From Limnoperna fortunei (Eukaryota; Mollusca; Bivalvia; Mytilida; Modiolidae), in assembly GCA_944474755.1 (NCBI GenBank), contig OX104117.1, positions 81,258,926 to 81,322,925 of the forward strand: DNA of 64,000 bases. The letters are read 5' to 3'. Positions 48,706-58,150 of this stretch are shown here, one piece after another. The notes under the pieces were generated by a model, which saw only the letters and a list, made by a program, of their open reading frames with translations, ran no database searches and had not been told where the DNA came from. Positions within the stretch are counted from its first letter, which is position 1. Each line of letters starts with the position of its first letter. Made by a program: the position numbers and the translations under genes.

Positions 48706-49222
48706 GCTATTTTTTATTTTTATGTGTCAGCCTATTGTACAGCAAAAACTAAACAGTTAATCAGCCGTGAAATTTAGCCTTTAGAAGTACTGTGACCATT
48801 TGACGTGTTTTTTTATCATTATCGCGTATAATAAATAATAAATGCAAAAAAAGAAATAATATATGCATGTGCCCGTTATATTATCTAATTATTTTTTAAG
48901 GAAACATTTTCCATACCATTAAAAGCAAATCAACCCATATATTTATATATAATTTCAACAAAGTTCGATAAATAACCAGTCCCTAATCACAGTAAGATTG
49001 GTTTTTTCAGACAACTCACACTATTTGTCTTGATTTAAGTACACAAAGCTGCTGCAGATCCTACTTTATGAATCTGGTTCCAACAATAAATATTTCGAAA
49101 CGGATATTTGCACAATGTTCATCTAAAAGGTGCCGACAAATCTTGAAATACAATGCTCTAATCTCCCTAATGGCTACTGAAAAAGTTGTCAATTTAACTG
49201 GTTTGTTTCTATTTTCTTCAAG

Positions 49223-49452
49223 TACTATAGTAATCACGTGTACAATAGTATCAAACTTTCCAGTAACAGCAGCTAGACGGACAAAGGACGGTTATGATTT
49301 GTCGGTTGTTGGAAACCCAAGATATAGTGGGGTTGTTAATGGAACACACAATTTAACAATTAACAGTGCAGATCTTAGTGATTCTGGATATTACATGTGT
49401 TATGCAAGCAATGTCTTTGGTGAAGGACATAGTGAAAATATAAGCTTAATAG
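49223..49452 (+). pseudogene. Gene B exon 10 (truncated Ig domain)
   Basis: A deletion joins intron sequence to the middle of the exon, removing about 55 coding bases including the original acceptor. The new AAG acceptor puts the Ig out of frame. The core Trp is Arg (AARRTKDG), while VITCTIV and DSGYYMCYASN survive. Donor GTGAGC is kept. Confidence 0.7.
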
Positions 49453-49544
49453 GTGAGCTAATTATTATAATTAGAAAAGGGTCACATAAATCCATGTATA
49501 TTATATTGCAAGATTCTAAGAGGTAACAGTTCTATCACAATTAA

Positions 49545-50345
49545 TCACATCAAGATCTGGAAGGTTTTATAAGCAACGTAAATCGCATCAAATCTGAACG
49601 AATTATAGGCAAATCACATAAGAATCTTGACGAATCAGCAAGCATCTCAAATCACATCAAAATCTGGACGACTGCATGAGCAACACAAATCGCATCAAAT
49701 CTGAAAGAATTATAATCAAATCACATATGAATCTTGACTAATTAGCAAGTATCTCAAATCACATCAAAATCTGTACGACTGCATAAACAACTCAAATCAC
49801 AAATCTCTAGTAGTCAATACACAACGCAAATCAGAACGATTTTTATAAACAATGCAAATTACATGAAATCTGGAGGAATCAATATACGACACGAATCACT
49901 ATCAAATTCTTTGCGTATCAATAGGTGACGAATTTTACATCACAATCTGGACGTTCAAAATGCGACACAAATCACATCACAAACTGGATGGGGGGTCTCG
50001 GTGGCAGAGTGGTTAATGTAGTTCGTCTGCTATTGATCACGTTGTCTGTCAACACTGAGGTTGCCGGTTCAACTCTCACTGCGGGCAGGTTGCACTCGAC
50101 ACCAATCTTAATTGACAAAGTTTGCTAGTTTTCATACAGAAGAAGGTCGAGGTTTTTCTATGTGTACTCTTCTTCTCTCAATAAAAACTTTACGCCATGA
50201 TATTGCTGAAAACTTTGGCTTTAAACGATATTAACACAAACAAACAAAACACAAACTGGAGGAATAAAAAGGAGACAAGAAGCATATCAAATCCGGACAA
50301 TTCAAAAAGCGACGCAAATCACATCAAAATGTGAACAAGTCAAAA
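49545..50345. repeat. Degenerate ~40-bp satellite in the last intron of gene B, split by a SINE
   Basis: Same unit as 17,690-18,130 (AAATCACATCAAAATCTGG). The SINE at 49,989-50,249 lies inside the array. Confidence 0.75.
49989..50249 (+). mobile_element. SINE with an 11-base target duplication
   Basis: The complete tRNA-derived element has head TCTCGGTGGCAGAGTGGTTA (A box), B box GCCGGTTCAACTC, a body, and a tail ending in CAAACAAA. It is flanked by CACAAACTGGA at 49978-49988 and 50250-50260. The clean duplication and its absence from the gene A array date the insertion after the gene duplication. Confidence 0.9.
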
Positions 50346-50803
50346 ATAGCCCTGCAATGCACATATAGCACTTTATATATAGCATTTACATATTTTATAT
50401 AATCTGTAATCGTGTTTCAAAAATATACACAAAAAAATATTAATTTGTAATTGAATCCGCATAAAGGAATACAATGTTGATAATAAAATGCGAGGACAGT
50501 CATATTGACGACTGTAACAGTAAAACCCTTTAAACGTAGTAGATCGTCGAGTTTGGCGAAAAAAAAAGGTTCCAACTGGTATTCTCTCTTTTAAGGTTTG
50601 AGAAAATCAGAACACACATCAAGGATGAAACTGGTGTTGGCTAAATTAAAGCATATTTTGTATGCTACATATACTCAAATAAACATATAAAAAGTAATAA
50701 TGGTATGCGACGGTTCTGAAATTGAACAACAGTGTGTTATCTCATGGTTAAAAAAAAAACATTCCTAATTCTTTTTTAAAATTGTTTTATTCAATAATTT
50801 CAG

Positions 50804-51137
50804 TGCAAAGCCTTCTGGATGTTTTTGTGACTGCCAACCGCGTCTCGAATACTTTGAGAACCATACAACCGAAGAGTGGAGACGGATTCTAGACCCTGTA
50901 ATTGTTGAACTAAGAAAAAAATTAACAGTTGACAAAACTGGTTTATCTAAAACAATCGGAAAACGGACATGTGCTTATGACAGACGATCATCATCGAAGT
51001 CTATAGAAGTAATTGGTGTCCTGATAATTAGTGTATTGTGTTGTGCCATCGTATTAGTAGATCTATCACCGCTACTGTTACCACTACTTAGACATATCAG
51101 AAATGCCAAAACTGAAAAAGAGGGAAAAGAACAATAA
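50804..51137 (+). pseudogene. Gene B exon 11 (transmembrane exon, 1-base loss)
   Basis: One base is missing near the acceptor (TGCAAAGCC against TGCAACAGCC in A), after which the frame is open to TAA at 51135-51137: GCFCDCQPRLEYF, DRRSSSKS and VIGVLIISVLCCAIVLVDL. High identity to A shows the duplication is young. Confidence 0.7.
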
Positions 51138-51821
51138 ATTAAGGATTTAAAATTATTGTTTGTTTTTTTATTGGCGTGGACAAAACTGTGAAATGTTTCT
51201 TATCCAAATTATATTGGATGTTTTTGTGTTGGCGTGGACTAAACTGATTATTATCATATTTGAACGATTATTCAATGGGTGTCTTTGTGTTGGCGGAGAC
51301 CAAACTGAATAAAATTTCCTACAAGTCATTTATGCAAACGTACTTGTTGTCTGTGTTGCCCATTACCAAACAGAGTGGGATTTCTTATACCAGATTTATT
51401 TACATATTAAATTATTATATATATACTCTTAGAAAAAAAGTCCGTAATATTTCAATTTCAAAGTATGTTTTTGTGTAATGAAACCGTTTAAATTCTTGGT
51501 TTAAAGGATTTACAGTCTGCTGTCTAGTGACAATGTCGTTGTGTCTTTGACTTCACAAATTAAAAACCTTCTTTTTCATCATTCAAAATGAAAACAAAAG
51601 TTTTAATTTTATATTATAAAGACATTCATAAATATTGAGAAAAATTAAGACATACCAATTTATTTTATTTAAGACTATAATTAATTAAATATTTTTAATA
51701 TAACGATTCAACCTATAATCATGTTTTTATATATTTTTAACATACAAAACATTATCGCTATTTTGCAGTATTTTCCTTTGATCTTTGTGTGCGATATTAT
51801 TCCATCTCACTCTACTAGCTT

Positions 51822-51838
51822 GAGATGGGCCCATCTCA
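51822..51838. repeat. Short palindrome
   Basis: TGAGATGGGCCCATCTCA is a perfect 18-base palindrome (51,821-51,838) near the hairpin element at 51,903. Both lie in a ~320-base block present in the flank of copy B only. Confidence 0.6.
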
Positions 51839-51902
51839 GCTCGCTGTCAAGACGTCGTTAATTAACACTGTGACGTCACAATGTTACAAAACAGCGATAA
51901 AC

Positions 51903-52021
51903 AGATTATTTACGTTTTATGAAACTCGATGCATTTTCTCGTCATCTCATCTCAGGGCTGTCGCCCTTCGATGAGATATGAACGAGAAAGCGCATCTCGT
52001 TTCAAAAAGCGTAAATAATCT
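51903..52021. repeat. 119-bp hairpin element
   Basis: Arms of about 39 bases (AGATTATTTACG...CATTTTCTCG and its near reverse complement) with an inner stem TCATCTCAT/ATGAGATATGA and loop AGGGCTGTCGCCCT. It could fold into one long hairpin; probably a MITE-like insertion after gene B. Confidence 0.75.
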
Positions 52022-52830
52022 ATAAGTATTTTAAACTTTCATATAAACAGGTTAATAATGGCTTATTCATCCCAGGAATCACCCCGAGACCTCCATATCA
52101 TGATGAGACGTTTGCCAAGGATGCTACGGAGTAAAGTCATTGAGTAAAAATGTTTTAAACTTTTAATTGGTATAACGCAAAAAGCTTTTTGTAAACTTTA
52201 ATGTTAAATGAGAAGCACCTAATAATAATCATAGTGAAAAATAGGTTTTGGCTAAGGAATCAAGTTATTGTTAGCAGTAATTTTTTAGATAAACTTTTCA
52301 GTTATCGCGCAATATTTAAAGTAGAAAGTCCATTTTTTGTTGCACACTCACTTGCTAATAACTTGTTATTTGTTCCCTCTAGCCATTTGAATACGAGCAT
52401 TTGTTTTTCATTTGTATTAAATAACCTGTACCTGTTAGCAATACACTGCAATTTTCATTCATTCTTTGTAATATTGTTCTAGATAAAATTCTAGTATACT
52501 GTTTTAATAAAGACTATAGATTATATTAATCTTGTCGTGCAGCTTGCTGCGACTGAGTTTCGTGTAGCTTAATAAATCTTGAAATCTTGTCAATCTTTCA
52601 AATCTTCCTACGCCACCAATATCTTGTATCCAGATATGGATCTTCTTCATTGTGAAGGTCTATCTAACCTAATTAATGTGTGTGTGTTTGTTTTTATGTG
52701 TGTATGTGAACCCGTAAATTGTGAGCAATAATTTCTACTTTTAAATTGAAACATTTCATATATTTATTTTTATACTCACTCTATTTCCAACCCCTATTGA
52801 AGGAGTGTTTGATTCTTTATTATTGTATAA

Positions 52831-54029
52831 ACATGGACTCGCGGTGATATATTTCCCCATAGCCTATCTCTCTATTGTCTGATTTTTCATATTTGTTTGT
52901 GTTAAGTATTTTTACCTTATGTATTTCTACTTGTTTGCTTTTTTCTTGTTGTCTTCTGAGATGCAACTAGAACTATAAAACAAATAATTTAAGGGAAAGA
53001 AGAACAAGAAAGAAAAATTGTCATTTAAGAAATTAGGCTTAAATTTTTTAAATAGTAAGCCATTTTCTATACAGATTTGTAGTCTAATATCATACCAGAT
53101 TTTATACATTTACTTTATTATTTGTTTCTAAAGACCACCTGTTTATGCCTAAGATTCAGTTGTATACAAAAGATTTATTAACAGTAATTTGTAATACCGA
53201 ACATGATTTTCTCCATTCCTTAGAATAACTGTGTCTTATATTATTTCCTTACACTATCCGGGGAAACATAGTGTGATATATTTATGAACATCTTTGTCAT
53301 GTCATCTTTATCTCGTTTACCTAAGAATGCCTGTGAGTGCTTATTCGTGTTTGCCTAGTTAATTTTAAATAATATTAAGCATGCTCAATACATGGGCAAC
53401 ACTATTAAACAAAAAGTTACTTTCTGAAAGATTTCTTTTTTTACGCTGTATCGTTTTAGATCGAAGATACACTATCCCAGATAAAATATAAAGTCCGAGA
53501 AAATAAATGCTTATCAATCACATTACATCATAAAAACAGATATAAAAAATAAATCAAAGCAATGAAACTGGTAATAAGTATATAAATAATCAATTCCAAT
53601 ATACAAAATGAATAATTTTGTTTGTGCTTATTCCTGTGGACCTCGGGGAAAAATAAAAATAAAAATAACCCGCTCCTGATTAAAAAAGTATAAACAATCT
53701 TAAAAATCAAGAATTATATTTGTGGTTTAACGTTTTAGCTTACTTGGACAAAGTTGAATAAACTTGGATGAACTGACACTTAAAACCCTCGTTTTGTACG
53801 CATTTAGTTGTCAAAGATATTTGATATCAAATATTTAAAAAAATATGATGTGGTAATAAATACAGCACGTTAGTTTCAAATTGTAAGCAACTGGCACAAT
53901 TAAATTAGTTGTTATTCTTATTTCATCTTCTTTTTTAGTTCGTCCCATCAAGGTACGAGCACACTTAGCCAGGATTAGGTGTATGACTGATAATATGATT
54001 GTTAGAGATATTAACAATAGTAAAACATC
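52831..54029. other. AT-rich spacer after the duplicated block
   Basis: No exon, RNA gene or clear repeat recognised. Homology to the gene A flank ends near 52,830. Confidence 0.4.
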
Positions 54030-54340
54030 ATATATATATATATAAAAGTCTAAAGAGTCTACCAACCAGCAAGCTTATTAAGTATCGGATCGACAAACAT
54101 GACGATACAGCATAAACAAAAAATAATATACAAGTCTAGAAGATTATGCAGCGATACAAATGACGGTGTTTCTTGTCAAAAATGTAGACAAAGACTGACC
54201 AACGAATGGCCTTAGTCATTGAATGTCAATATAAATAAATGGCGTAAACCGGTCATAACATATTGATCTTAAACTTTCTCTTTTCCAACTTAACCGAAAA
54301 TAGTTGCTTCCCAAGTCCGCCAGGCGCGGAGGTGACAAAT

Positions 54341-54369
54341 TCTTTACGCCAGACGCGCGTTTCGTCTGT
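54341..54369 (-). ncRNA. 3' half of a hammerhead ribozyme
   Basis: The minus strand reads CAGACGAAACGCGCGTC then TGGCGTAAAG, identical to the 3' half of the complete motif, but the CTGATGA box is replaced by unrelated sequence at the inversion breakpoint. It cannot fold into an active core alone. Confidence 0.8.
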
Positions 54370-54524
54370 TTGTCGATCCGATACTTAATAAGCTTGCTGG
54401 TTGATAGACTCTTTAGACTTTTATATAATATTTTGAACTACCTGTATTGTGTTTTTACACGATCCCAGTGGACTTATATTATTCCATCACCGAATGAAAA
54501 AATACTTTAAGCATTTAGAGTTAA

Positions 54525-54568
54525 ACGCCACTGATGAGTCTTAAGTAGACGAAACGCGCGTCTGGCGT
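54525..54568 (+). ncRNA. Type I hammerhead self-cleaving ribozyme
   Basis: All core nucleotides are present. Stem I: ACGCCA (54525-54530) with TGGCGT (54563-54568). CTGATGA at 54531-54537. Stem II: GTCT/AGAC (54538-54541 and 54547-54550). GAAA at 54551-54554. Minimal stem III: AC/GT around loop GCGC, then C17 at 54562, the predicted cleavage site being after it (GTC). The very short stem III matches bivalve retrozyme and Penelope-like hammerheads, which tend to act as dimers. Role: processing of multimeric or circular RNA of the element. Confidence 0.92.
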
Positions 54569-54843
54569 AAAGAATTTGTCACCTTGGTAATTTTGATTAC
54601 ATCTTGTTGGAATATTTGAGCAAAGCCAAGTAACAGCACGGCACGTCCGCGGCTGGCGGACTTGGGAAGCAACTATTTTCGGTTAAGTTGGAAAAGAGAA
54701 AGTTTAAGATCAATATGTTATGACCGGTTTACGCCATTTATTTATATTGACATTCAATGACTAAGGCCATTCGTTGGTCAGTCTTTGTCTACATTTTTGA
54801 CAAGAAACACCGTCATTTGTATCGTTGCATAATTTTTTAGACT

Positions 54844-54844
<1 letters not shown>

Positions 54845-54919
<75 letters not shown>
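54845..54919. repeat. (AT)n microsatellite
   Basis: About 75 bases of uninterrupted AT dinucleotide at the right edge of the hammerhead element. Confidence 0.97.
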
Positions 54920-54920
<1 letters not shown>

Positions 54921-54922
<2 letters not shown>

Positions 54923-56489
54923 CCACGTCTCAACAGCAGACAAAGACTACCACCTAAGTTGTTAGGTACAGTAGGTTTTAACTCATTAGTAGTAACAATA
55001 TGGTTGCTGAGATGCCAAAACGTAAACGCCTCTCCTCAACTGATTTCGTTTAGCATGTAATTGCAAGTATGCTACATTTTCTATTTAAAGTCAATAAACC
55101 TTTATTTCCATGGATAATGAAAACTTCAAATTTCACTGTTTCTTCAATTTCCATTGGGAACTTTAAATAATTATGGTTTTTACTTAGTATATTTTATTAA
55201 ATTTGTTGATTATTATTTGCTTGGTAAATAAATGAACTGTAAACTAATAATGCGTTTGTTTTCTTTAATATCTATATGATAATAAAAGTATAAAAACAAT
55301 AATTGTTTATCATTGATTTTATTCAAGACAATAATCTTTCATGAAACAACCACACATAAGCGATTTATAGTCTTAGCTATGTTGTCAATTGCTTTTTTTA
55401 TTTTTAAATTTCATTTTTTTATATTAAATTATATAAACGTACCTATTTTTTTTCAAAATGTCGTACTATAATAGTCTTTCAAAGTAAAATATGAAGGATT
55501 AATTAATAACGATAATAGTTGTCAGGATTACTGTCTCATAATGAGGTGGAAGTTTTATATACAACAAATTTCAAAGCAATCGATATTTGAAGATATTTGT
55601 TATTTAAACACTCATAATATTCTTGAAAAGCTTTGAATCTTACGAGTATCCTTATATGAAAAGTGGACGCTATAAAGCTGGAAAAAGCTGAAATTGGAGT
55701 TGACCCAAACCATACGGACGTAGAAATATCAAGTCTCCATATGTGCAGAAAAAAACATAATAATCTATTTTTATACATATAGTGTTTTTTTATGATAAGG
55801 TTATAATTAACTTTTTTAACGTTTTAGATGTAACAAAAATGATAGCCCTGTAGGTCGCAATTTAATTTTTTTTCGAAATGATACAGCTGCATGTTTTATA
55901 TATCCTTATTGTTCTTAATTAGCTAGTAAACTGTAAAACCCATCTCTGATAAAACATTAAAAAAATTTTTTTAATTTTTTGTTTAGTTCTTTTTATTATT
56001 AGATATTTCTGTTCGTTGTAATGTATTTTTTAAATATTTGTTTAAGTAGTCTATATTTATAGTCAACTTTCAACGTTTTATCATTATCACTCAGCTTACT
56101 GCGTGTGTGTGATTCTCGGGGTCTTTTTTATTTTAACCTAAGGCATATTGTAATTAAATGCATTGATATATATTGTTTAAGAGTTGTAGCATTTGAATAA
56201 TATTTGTTTTTATGTTGTTGTATGTATGGGGGTTTTTTTGAGGGGGGGGGGTGGGTGGGATCGGGATGAACATTTTTTATTACGTCTTATCATTGTGTAC
56301 AACTATAAGCTCATGTGTGTACATTTGTACAGGTTTCCACGTATGCTGCTTGTAAATTGATTGTGTTTTTCATATCTCATCAAATGACCCCTTATTGTAA
56401 TATAACCGACGAGTCAATATGAATTTCTTAACCATAGATTGCAATTTTTGTCCGTGTTAAAATATTATGGAATATATGAAGGTAATAAC
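54921..56489. other. AT-rich spacer, no gene seen
   Basis: No recognisable coding region. A poly(G)-rich run occurs at 56,228-56,258. Confidence 0.4.
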
Positions 56490-56690
56490 AAAAAACCAAA
56501 CACCGATGAAACTGTCAAAAAAGACAATTCAGAAATCAAAGTCCGAGAAACCGGAAAACTCCAGAACCAACAAACAAAAATGTAGTAAATACAGCAATGG
56601 TCCTGACTTGGTACCGGCATTTCAATAGAAATGGTAGGTTATACTAGATTTTATGGCATGCCAAACCTCCTGCTTCTATTGCTGTAGTAT
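56490..56690 (+). repeat. Dispersed repeat, copy 2
   Basis: Matches the reverse complement of 10,255-10,445 (GCAATGGTCCTGACTTGGTA, GCATGCCAAACCTCC). It abuts the Penelope-like relic; whether it belongs to that element is unclear. Confidence 0.65.
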
Positions 56691-56769
56691 GTGAGTTGGT
56701 TAGTTGATTAAAATGATGAGTATCAAATACCACTAGTAACTCATAGGTGTATCCAACAATCATCTGTTT

Positions 56770-58150
56770 CTGTGATTTCTAGTTCTGAAGGATATACTAA
56801 CGAAAGCTACTTAGCAAATTAAGGGTTGTTAATTGAAAGGACATCATCAATATCTCTGTATGTAAAATTAAAGGACCTAGCTTTTGATATTTTCTGGTCT
56901 TTAATAAGACATCGAAGAAATTAAGTTTCATAAAAGATACAGGAACAAATCGGCAAGGTGTGGGGCACAGCGTGTACTCATTGGAATTCCAATTGTATGC
57001 TGAAAAACTCATCTTTCAAAAGTTACAAATATGTTGTCGATCAAAAAATCTAGTATGCTATAAACCTGTTTTTCGCTGTATCATAACTTGCCTTTAAGTT
57101 CTTTAGTAGAAACAAAAAAACGTGTTGTCGTAACCTAAAACAATATATTTGTAGGCATATGTGTAAGCGAAGGCTTTATGTATGATCTCCTTAAGACATC
57201 CCGTATAAAGAGTCACAAAATAAAAATTCAGTTGTAACGGATGAAATTTAAGATATTGATTTTCAATTTCCAAAAGTTCTTTTGAATTTTTAAGAATCCA
57301 CATATGATAAATATTACTTCGCGAATACAGTCTCACAGTATTTTGGTGTCCTTCACTGCAATCAATATTCTAATCGACCGTTTTGACAACTCGTTGGTAG
57401 ATCATTTAAATGAGCCGGCTATGTATCTTTCCTTGCAAGGATTTTTATGTAATTTAGGAATCCAATACAAGTATGGTATGTTTAAGATTCAAATGTGGCA
57501 CTTTTGTATGTTCTGGGTCTTGTTACCTTTCCCTCTTAATCCATTCTCTAGCATAGTCTTTACCTGAATCCATAATAGTTTTGAAATTTAAATTCCAGTC
57601 TACTGGTTGAGACCATGAGAAATAGTGTTTCTGAAATTTCGTGGTCAATGATGTTAAGATCAGCAGTAATAACATGACCAGATGGATTGTATATGAAAGG
57701 AGAATGAGAACAAGTGCATATATTTAGTAAGTTTGTTGAGGTATGTTGCAATGTTCCTGCAATGCTTTTTGTAGATTTTTCTGGCAACGGTGTTGGTATA
57801 TTTATAAGACCCAATAGGAATAGATTGATTTTTTAAATATATAAGGGATCTGATCTTTTAGGTTTTGTCTATGTTAAGAATAGTACTGATGTTAACTGCA
57901 TCAATTCCTTTATTTCTTAATCTCATGTGAAGGAATTTTCTATTCTCATCTAGAAGTAGCTCTGTCCGCACATGTATAAAATATTGAAAGACGCGTATAC
58001 GCTATGTCGCAAATGATGCTAGTTAATCTATATTTAGATGTACATGGATCTTTTCCTCCAACTTCAAGTGTACAATCCCTAACAAGTTATATCACGGATT
58101 GAACGTACAAATCCAACAATGATTTCTTGAACTAATAGTTTTGTCAAGCT
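56770..58150 (-). pseudogene. Decayed Penelope-like retroelement with reverse transcriptase motifs
   Basis: On the minus strand, in pieces over several frames: KSIAGTLQHTSTNL and CSHSPFIYNPSGHVITADLN (57,560-57,814), MWILKNSKELLE and YKYIVLGYD (57,103-57,336), NIFVTFER, then GIPMSTRCAPHLADLFLYL (the G-x-MGT-x-AP motif of the palm), then SFNFTYRDIDDVLSINN (degenerate YxDD) and VYPSELEITET, which overlaps the start of the fragment at 48,057. Several stops and frameshifts make it dead. Family placement near Penelope-like elements is by motif recall. Confidence 0.8.

Larger units (their letters stand above)
28653..51137 (+). pseudogene. Gene B: decaying tandem paralogue of gene A
   Basis: Every gene A exon has a counterpart in the same order and strand: exon 1 and 2 twice (28653-28801/30638-30795 and 33125-33274/35148-35305), then 42190-42324, 42976-43033, 43709-43812, 44222-44386, 45356-45458, 46849-46900, 47648-47935, 49223-49452 and 50804-51137. 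Lesions against A: +1 base in the second exon 1, a 4-base gain and in-frame TAA (42221-42223) in exon 3, 11-base loss in exon 6, 2-base loss in exon 8, donor GTA to GTT after exon 9, loss of the first ~55 bases of the Ig exon plus core Trp to Arg, 1-base loss at the start of exon 11, and loss of the AATAAA. Exons 2, 4, 7, 9 and most of 11 remain open. A pseudogene is the simplest reading; partial transcripts or assembly errors cannot be excluded. Confidence 0.75.
54030..54920. mobile_element. Composite inverted element bounded by (AT)n tracts, retrozyme or Penelope-like LTR
   Basis: Two nested inversions: 54,041-54,099 is inverted at 54,367-54,425, and 54,125-54,325 is inverted at 54,650-54,850 (about 200-base arms, roughly 95% identical). 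(AT)n lies at 54,030-54,044 and 54,845-54,919, suggesting insertion into a microsatellite. A complete hammerhead (plus) and a half hammerhead (minus) lie between the arms. Rearranged inverted pseudo-LTRs with hammerheads are known from Penelope-like elements and retrozymes; no protein is encoded here. Confidence 0.7.

Noticed and set aside
28653..51137. Gene B as a second functional receptor gene
   Set aside because: Independent frameshifts in exons 3, 6, 8 and 11, a truncated Ig exon and a lost poly(A) signal argue against a full product, though some exons stay open.
54761..54943. Open frame of alternating Tyr and Ile on the minus strand
   Set aside because: It is the translation of the (AT)n microsatellite.
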